Part shown: positions 57,201 to 64,000 of the stretch, piece after piece
How the letters are laid out: each line of letters begins with the position of its first letter
Numbering within the stretch: position 1 is the first letter of the stretch
Assembly (NCBI GenBank): GCA_007922305.1
Contig: ML677335.1
Span: forward strand, 43,846,218 to 43,910,217
Length of the DNA stretch: 64,000 bases
Origin: Dermatemys mawii
Taxonomy: Eukaryota; Chordata; Testudines; Dermatemydidae
Direction: 5' to 3'
Made by a program: the position numbers and the translations under genes
Notes under the pieces: model-generated
The model's input: the letters and a program-made list of their open reading frames with translations, nothing else
Told to the model about the DNA's origin: nothing
Databases searched by the model: none

Positions 57201-57403
57201 ATGTGTCACTCTGTTTAGACTAAAGGGTCACAGACTTCATTGCGACTGTCGGTCAAGCTCGTGAGTGGTGCGATTCACAAACGCTGACCTTAAACTTGAA
57301 CCCTGCTGCCTGCTTGGTCAGCTCTCCCCTAGACACTGCCCATTGGGGAATTGCTCTGCCTGCAGCACGGCTGTAGAGCTTTAAATGTAGACATATCCTT
57401 GGG
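57201..57403. mobile_element. MITE fragment, Harbinger-like
   Basis: Ends with TTTAAATGTAGACATATCC at 57381-57399. The opposite end is not clear. The middle, with CTGTCGGTCAAGCTCGTGAG, matches a repeated phrase that I associate with the family. Confidence 0.4.
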
Positions 57404-57585
57404 GTTGAGACTGAAGCTTGAGCAATCTACTGTAGCTGGATCTGCCACTGTGAGAAACATTAAATAAAATCATCACAGTGGAACTGCACACCGTGTGCTC
57501 TATTACCTCTTGGAAAGGGATCTAAACGTATAACACGGGCATATTGCTTGTTCAGACCTAGACCTAAAGGCTGTGAGGGAAATGT
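57404..57585. other. Short non-coding gap
   Basis: Nothing recognised. Confidence 0.4.
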
Positions 57586-57870
57586 ATGTGCGTGTACACA
57601 CTCACACACACTCATACACACAATTACACATCTGTGCAATCAGATACCCACATACAGCCTCACACACACAATCACACATACACATGCAATCACACGCTTG
57701 CACAAATAGTAAAACAAAATCACACACACACTGACACACAAACCCACACAAAATCACACACACACACAAAACCACACATACACACGGACACAAACTCAAA
57801 CGCAAAAAACGAAACGCATCCACAAATATATACAGTCACTCACACAAACACACACACACACATACACACA
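57586..57870. repeat. Degenerate CA-rich microsatellite
   Basis: A run of imperfect CACA, ATAC and AACC units. The His- and Thr-rich open frame over it (113 codons) is an artefact of the repeat. Confidence 0.9.
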
Positions 57871-58394
57871 GAAGACTTGCCTGATTTCCCATGCAGGCAT
57901 TTGTTTCAATTTTATTACCATCCTTAGGAGTATTCTGTTGCTCCCAACACACAAGGATGTCTCAGCCCCTCATAACCTTGGTGTTGAAGCCCCACACTAA
58001 TAAATCTGAGTAAGTAATAGACAGATACAAATCCGAGTAATAGAGTTAAATAGCCCATCTAAATTCAAACACAAACCAGATGTTTTCCATTCACCAACAT
58101 GCCTCCTCCATTAACCGCATTGCCCACGCTGTTACCCCTGGCTCCCCGCTGGCCCCGTTCTCCTGGGTGATGAACGTGATGCATCGGTGCAGCTCGCTCA
58201 GGGCTCAGATTGTGCAAACTCAATAGCCTCTTTGTCATGTGCGTTTTCTATATTTCTTTATTCAGCTGTTTTTAAGCCCCTGCTTTTCTTTTCTTTTTTA
58301 TTTTAACCCACAGTCCCAACCTCTATTGTGAGTCCGTGCTTTGTTCAGAAACCTCAGCCTCCCCAGGCTGTATTTACACTACAGTAATATTTAG
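57871..58394. other. Non-coding, nothing recognised
   Basis: Nothing recognised. Confidence 0.4.
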
Positions 58395-58620
58395 CATCTA
58401 TATAGTGCTGTGTATATGCTTTACACTGTACAAACATTAATTCATCAGAACTTCCCACCCAGGAGATAGATCAGCATTATTATGCCCAAGGCACAGGTGG
58501 AGAGACCAAGGCACAGAATGATGCCCTGCCATGCGCTAAATATACACACACCAAGTCAGTGGAAGAGCAGGATTAGATTGCTGGACTTCCTAACCAGTGC
58601 ACCCTTCCATGGGATCCCTT
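58395..58620 (-). repeat. CORE-like SINE, minus strand
   Basis: CATCTATATAGTGCTGTG and CATTATTATGCCCAAGGCAC then CCAAGTCAGTGGAAGAGCAG and CTTCCTAACCAGTGCACCC follow the MIR/CORE order in reverse complement. Confidence 0.6.
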
Positions 58621-58924
58621 TGCCACCTTGGTGAAAATTAAGAACATGGAGCTTGAGGTGCATTTACACCAAAGCCCCTGCATATCACCCTATAAAAGCA
58701 ATATAAAGAGGCCCTAAAATGAGTATACATTGGGTAATGTAAATCTCCAGTGTAAATCAGAATCAGGATTACAAGATTTTTTGCAATTATGAATGACTCC
58801 TCTCAAAGCCCTTGTTATCACGTTATCAAGTTACCACGATCCAGAGGGCTTCCACAACCCAAGGACAAAAGGGAAATGGATGTCACAGCTGCAATCAAAA
58901 AACAGGCTGTTCTGGGGCACAATC
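58621..58924. other. Non-coding gap
   Basis: Nothing recognised except 58865-58920, which may continue the relic described next. Confidence 0.35.
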
Positions 58925-59176
58925 TCACACTGTGGCCAATAGTCCATCTTTAACCTCAGAGTTTAAGGCAATCAGGTGAGTTATATCTGCGATGAACACA
59001 ACACTGTCCAGCCAAAGAGATGATCTTGAACTAAACAACAGTCTGGTCAACTGTAGTGGATTTTTTTTTCTAATAAAATCACACATTTTCTCTATCTGGG
59101 ACAAATTGAGAACTGTCCAATCAGTAATTGTTTTTCCACAAAATTGTGCCAAAGCATTTAGAGCTGACAGGAGCAA
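58925..59176 (-). pseudogene. Possible hAT (ZBED/SCAND3-like) transposase fragment
   Basis: The minus-strand frame of 83 codons gives LAQFCGKTITDW, then KMCDFIRKKNPLQLTRL and finally WLDSVVFIADITHLIALNSE. The order resembles domesticated and mobile hAT transposases of the ZBED5/SCAND3 kind: a segment with NFI-type helix followed by WL...AFLADI...LN. A section between the two is missing here, consistent with a deletion. No start, end or BED finger is seen, and similarity is judged by eye only. Confidence 0.35.
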
Positions 59177-59611
59177 GCTGTCTTCCTCACAAATTACATT
59201 TTATTAGCGAGGTTGATCATAAGTCAGCTGCATGAACTCAAGGCACAACATCTCAGGTTGGGTAGATCAGTCTCTTGTCACGCACAGCCTCATGTAGGCA
59301 GGTTGTAATACGTTTACAAATATTTCAGCAAAATCCAGTGGGAAAACTCTGATTTTTGTTGGAAATGGACTACGGCAAGTGGCACACAACAGAGTCAACT
59401 CACATCAATGGACCAGAAAGCAACATTTTTCAGAGGAGGCCTGTTCTGAGAATTTCATGACGTAGGCAGTCGGCGTTGGCAGACAGCACCTTCGTGTTTA
59501 CATGTACAATCTGACTTGCTAGTTTCTAGAGTTGGACCTGAGCTACAAAACTCATCTCTGGATTTCAATCCCCCCTCAGGGTTCTGAGCTGTTTGGACTT
59601 TTGAGATTTAG
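59177..59611. other. Non-coding gap
   Basis: Nothing recognised; it may hold undetected parts of the relic above. Confidence 0.35.
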
Positions 59612-59886
59612 AGTATGTCTACATTGCAAACCAAAAAAAAACGTGTTCTTAACTTAGGCTAGCAAACCTGTGTTGCCTCACTCAGGTTGCAGCTGAAGTG
59701 AAGACACAGCAACTGGGATTTTAATTGGGTAAGCAGCTCACATTAAAGCTTATAGGGGAGCCTATAATGGGGTTGCTAACCCAAGATAAAAGCTGAGAAG
59801 TTGTGACTTCACTGCTATTTTAAGCGGAGTTAGCTGATCAGGGTAGCTACGTGGAGGTGTTATTTTTAGAGTATAGACATACCCTT
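59612..59886. mobile_element. Harbinger-like MITE
   Basis: GAGTATGTCTACATTGCAAA on the left and GAGTATAGACATACCC on the right form inverted ends around about 275 bp. Inner arms around GCTAGCAAACC and GGTTGCTAACC pair. Confidence 0.65.
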
Positions 59887-60756
59887 AGTTTGGCCCAGAC
59901 CCACGAAATCGAGGTTTTCCTCTGTACTGAACCTCCTGAGATGGTCAAAGGTGTTTGACTTCACTCCAAACTCTCAGCCCTGACAAGGCCATATTTGGCG
60001 TCCTCAACACAGAGTCCAAGGAACGACTGGGCCATGAAGACTGAACTCCCTTCTCATCTACAATAGGATTCCTTCCAGGACAGGGTTTAGGACAGAGAGA
60101 GTTTCCCTTGCTACTGCCCAGATTGGACCGCACCAGTAGATGATCAGAGCATCAGGGTGGCCAACTGACTTCAGTGGGAGCAAAGTAGGTCAGTGTTGAG
60201 CACTCTGGCAAAACACATTTCAGTCTCTAGCTGCAGCACTTTTTCCTAGCAGTAAATACAAAGAAAAAAATATATTTACATTAAAAAAAAAGGCTTCTAA
60301 AGCAAAAGCCAGAGTGCTACCATGAACATCTAGAACTCAGTCCTTGCAATAGGCAGGGTATGATCGGGAATTAGCTATTTCCAACTCTCATTTATTAAAT
60401 GACAGGCAATTGAATTGTCTTAAGTGCAGAGTTGTCTGTGACTAAAAACTTGCTCCAGGAATGGAAGAAAACAAAACATCATTTGAGCAGCAGCAAAAGT
60501 TCAGCTTTTGAAAAAGGCAGGTTTCCCCTGCATGAGCTGTTCAAGTGCTAGAATGTAAAATAGCGATGAAAAATGAAAGACACGTCTGCCCAGAAAACCA
60601 TCTATTAAAGCTAAGTGTTTGGGAGCAAAAGGCCCTTAAATAAATCTAAAATACATATGTTATTTTAAGCCCTAAATCTGCTACAACTAATCCTCAAATT
60701 TAAAACAGAAATCCATTTTCTATTAACTCTAGCCGAAGTGGGGTGTGATCCTGTAT
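59887..60756. other. Non-coding, nothing recognised
   Basis: Nothing recognised. Confidence 0.4.
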
Positions 60757-60820
60757 GACTAGCTCAGTGGTAAGTTATTTGCTCTGACTATGAAATGGCT
60801 CATGTTCACACTACCGGTGC
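60757..60820 (+). repeat. tRNA-like SINE head (tentative)
   Basis: TGACTAGCTCAGTGGTAAGT resembles an A box, and ATGGCTCATGTTCACACTAC a decayed B box. Not an intact tRNA gene. Confidence 0.35.
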
Positions 60821-60896
60821 CATCCCTCCAATATGTCTTGGCAATGCTATAATATCTTATTGAATCTTAGTAGGCCTAACACAATCATGGAATACC

Positions 60897-60936
60897 ACCC
60901 CTTCTCCCCGCCCCCGCCCCCCCACCCCCCCGGCCG
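60897..60936. repeat. C-rich tract
   Basis: Runs of C interrupted by G, A or T, ending in CCGGCCGG. Confidence 0.8.
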
Positions 60937-61037
60937 GTGAATATTGGGGCTGTAGGCTGGTTCTGTGCAAGACTGGAATCAGGGAGTGCAGAAGGGGGAT
61001 GTTTAAATATTAGTGGGAAATTAATGTTACTAACAAA

Positions 61038-61593
61038 CAGAACTGGTCAAAAAAATAAAGATATTCCCCATAAAAATACAGATTTTTTTAAATAAAAAAA
61101 CAACACAAACATGTTTATTTAATTGCAATTTTCAATTTTTGGATTTTTTTAGGGTGGCTCCTGCTTCTGTTCTTCTTTTCTATAGGAAAAGGCGGAAGTA
61201 GGGAAAGAAAAGGGAGAAAAAATGCATTTTTTTCCCCATTCCTCCCATTTTCTTGCCATTCCCCACCCTTTTTTTCCTATTGGAAAAAGTAAGAAAAAAT
61301 GGAGGAAATGTTTCTTCCCCTTTTTAGTTCTTTTTGTAGTTTCCCCCATCTTTGTAAATAGGAGAAGGAGAGAAAATGAGGGTAATATTAAAAATTCAAA
61401 CATTGAAAATCCAAATCCAAAACAAAATGAAAATTGGGATTCAAAAAGAAATGAAAATTTGTGTTTCAGCCTGAATTTTCCCTGAATGATTTCCTTGGAA
61501 ATCATGCCGTTTCCAAGAAGCAATTCTCTTTTGATGAAGCTGGATTTTTCAGTGGAAAAAATGTTTTCCATCTTAAAACATCAACCAACTCTA
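61038..61593. mobile_element. AT-rich hAT-like MITE, long copy
   Basis: CAGAACTGGTCAAAAAAAT on the left and ACATCAACCAACTCTA on the right are inverted ends. The body is AT-rich, with pairing arms around GAAAAGGCGGAAGTAGGG and TTCCTATTGG. The 8-base flanks do not match. Confidence 0.45.
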
Positions 61594-63661
61594 CTCATGG
61601 GTAAGAAACCAGAATAAGAAGCAGAATGTTCAAACTAGCAGAAATCTCCAGCAAAGCTTGATTTTGTGATCTGTCCTATGCCACTTTTGAAATGACACCC
61701 TGTACAATTACCTGTGTGACTCATCTTGCAAGATGCCACATGCCCTCAGTTTCTGTTATCTGGTGGGCTCTCAGCACCTTGCAAAATCTGGCCCTCAGTT
61801 ACACATACCACATATCTCGAGTGGTATTAACATGTCTCTACATATGGGAATGCAATTGCTACCACAAGGCCACTTTCTGTCTATGGTCTTGCTACGTGTC
61901 ATGTTATAAACACAAATGATGAATGAGTGTTATGCTTATCCAAGGAACTTAGCCACCCCAGGTCAAGCTGTGAAAATGACAAACATCTGAATAAAATAAA
62001 CTAATATGTAATACCTGTCACTGTTGCTATTGCTGATGCCAAGGGTGTTTTGACAACAAGTTACAAGGAAGCTCTTTCCGAACAGATGTCAGGCACAGAG
62101 CTCTGAATCTTATGCTTCAGTAATAGCAATTGTTCTGGGTGTAAATCATAAAATCTCCAAGGACACTGTTATTTTAGTGTGTATTGGGGCCATCATCATC
62201 AGGACAGCATCAGATCACCTGTGTAGGACCTGTAGTATTATTATAGGCAGGGTTGGTAGCTCTTTCTACACTGAAGGTTGCCTGATGCTTCCTATTATAC
62301 AACCAGTTTTGAGTGGCTTACAGTTTTGTCATAGACTCAATTGCACTGAAATTTCCTGGGTGGCTGAAATGTCTGGAAAACTTCAGATAAAACTGTTCAG
62401 CCATTTCTCAGAATAAGATTAGGAGAAACAAACACTGGTTTTATGAACCATGACAGCAGCATTCTTAATACCATTTCACTGAGAAACACTAGCCTCCCCA
62501 TGATTTGGAACAGGGATTTGAAATTTGACAGGCTGGTCGACTTGGCATGGGGGATGTGCTCTTTGCTGTCCCCAGGATATTTTACCTACATGTACCCAAG
62601 TTATGAGTTGCTGAAGAATCTCAGTTCACACACTCAGTAGAGAGTCTTCAAGTTTATTAGCTAAATTCTCCAAAAATCCCATCTGCACTGTCTGGCTCCA
62701 TTCCCTCACAGCTCCCACACATAGCTGGAGAGAGCATGCACCATCCTGGGGCTACACAGGAGATGCTGGACTTTCCCTGTTATTGCTGTTCCCAGCTATT
62801 TCTGCAGATCTTCCTCAGATGGGCTAAGCTGGGCCGCACCCTTGCAGATCCCTCTCTTGCTCAGTTAGTCTGAGCTGGGCTGTTTCCCCACCTCTGTCTC
62901 TCTCATATGGGCTGAGCTGAGCCAGGTCTCAGGCCCTCTTGTGGATTTCTTCCAGGCTACATCTACACATGAAGCGGGGGAAGAAGAGGCAAAGGGCAGG
63001 GGCATGATTTGCAGCTCATGCAGACATCCTTGCAGTAGCTCTCAGTAAGCAAGCATGGTAAGAAGAGTAGCATAGCCCTTGGTAGCATGGGCAGTGGCAG
63101 ACCCCAGCATATTCCCTGGGGTCCCAGCAAGTGTAGCTACATGAGCTGAGAATCACATCCCCAGCTCCAAGTGTAGAAAAAGTCTCAGAATGGCTGAGCT
63201 GGGCTGTGAGAGTGCGTGTGTGTTTGTGAATGAATGCTGGGCTTATGCACTTTATCTTCCACAATATTTTTTAAAAATATATTTGCAGCACACATGTATA
63301 ATTCTCACCGCCCATTCTTACGTCACACACTATTACCAGCGTGTTATCAGTTTGCACATGATACCTTTTAGATACAGATTATGACATGACAATAAGTGGG
63401 TCAGGCCTGAACTGAGTTATGGTACCGTGTGGCACTGAGGAGTCCCCAGTACACATACAGAACAATGAATGGGAACAGTTTACGAATAAGCCATAGCCTA
63501 ACATTGGAATGAACTATATGACGAATGACTGCAAAGAGGCAGCACGTTTGCAGAACTCAGGGACAGTTCACAAACAAACTGTAAACAGGAAAAAAAGGGT
63601 TAAATGCACAACAATGTGCCCGATCCTTGATGCCTTACACCTCCTATTGCCATTTCCTTCT
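61594..63661. other. Non-coding, nothing recognised
   Basis: About 2 kb without a named repeat, RNA or gene. Short open frames show no family resemblance. Confidence 0.4.
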
Positions 63662-64000
63662 TGTAGCGGGGCAGTTACCCCGCTCCTGGGGGAAAAGCTA
63701 GGCTGACTGGGGGAAGTGGCCACAGCTGTGGCCACACCCAATCAGGCCACAGCTGGCCCTGATTTAAGGGCTAAAGGAGGAGCTGGGTCAGTCTCACTCC
63801 AGCCTTGGAGTGAGAAGGGCCTACCTGCCTGGGAGCACAGGGTACCTGAAGCAGAGCAGTGCTGGGGAAGGGCAAGAGGAGCTGGGGAGCTCCAGCCTGG
63901 CAACTCCCCAGGCTGAAGGAGGTACTGGGGCTGCAGAGGTGCAGTCCGTGAATAGGCAGAGGCAGCTGTTCCAACCCCTTTGCCAATGATGAGTGGCCAT
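63662..64000 (+). mobile_element. LTR, second copy, cut by the window end
   Basis: Starts TGTAGCGGGGCAGTTACCCC and follows the order of the copy at 42343-43047 (ACAGCTGTGGCCACACCC, GGGGAGCTCCAGCCTGGCAA, CAATGATGAGTGGC). Same orientation. Its TATA region is changed. Roughly the first half is inside the window. Confidence 0.75.

Noticed and set aside
57586..57927. Open frame of 113 codons rich in His and Thr
   Set aside because: It is the translation of an imperfect CA repeat, and the opposite strand is open as well.

Overview
This 64 kb window looks like non-coding DNA from a sauropsid genome, most likely a turtle. No complete cellular gene was identified, and no ribosomal RNA, intact tRNA, CRISPR array or bacterial-type operon was seen. 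The host call rests on the repeats, recognised by memory and by eye: chicken-repeat-1 (CR1) LINE tails, CORE/MIR-like tRNA-derived SINEs, a HARBI1-type Harbinger transposase relic, short elements ending in GTATGTCTACAC-like inverted repeats, hAT-type miniature elements with 8-bp target duplications, Penelope-like tails, and LTRs of types I associate with turtles. The open reading frames are short and mostly chance.

Layout. 0-10 kb: an inverted Penelope-like tail pair (1.04-1.26 kb), a broken Harbinger transposase on the minus strand (1.26-3.08 kb), an LTR-like fragment, CR1 tails, MITEs and SINEs, including a SINE split by a MITE (7.56-8.03 kb). 10-20 kb: a 1.2 kb LTR-like element with a CA microsatellite (10.8-12.0 kb), a long stretch with nothing recognised, then a 122-bp hAT-like MITE inside an older repeat whose empty counterpart lies at 35.8 kb. 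20-30 kb: CR1, AT-rich palindromic elements, a composite repeat with tRNA-like segments in alternating orientation, a 528-bp MITE, a 7SL-like RNA relic and the end of a hAT transposon. 30-40 kb: a GC-richer block with overlapping open frames, a possible membrane-protein exon on the minus strand (34.58-34.87 kb) and three CR1 tails. 40-50 kb: a Tigger-like MITE with perfect ends, CR1, a solo LTR with a 5-bp target duplication, a 280-bp imperfect palindrome and an L2-like reverse transcriptase remnant. 50-64 kb: two 164-bp copies about 93% identical, a second 122-bp hAT MITE, a 1.7 kb CR1 reverse transcriptase relic, more MITEs and a second copy of the LTR cut by the window edge.

Almost everything identified is a transposon fossil, so the elements do not work together as a pathway. 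The informative content is insertion history: nested insertions, target-site duplications, one insertion with its own empty-site control in the same window, and inverted structures able to fold into hairpins. The only candidate for cellular coding sequence is the minus-strand open frame at 34.58-34.87 kb, and it is weak. No novel biological system is evident.
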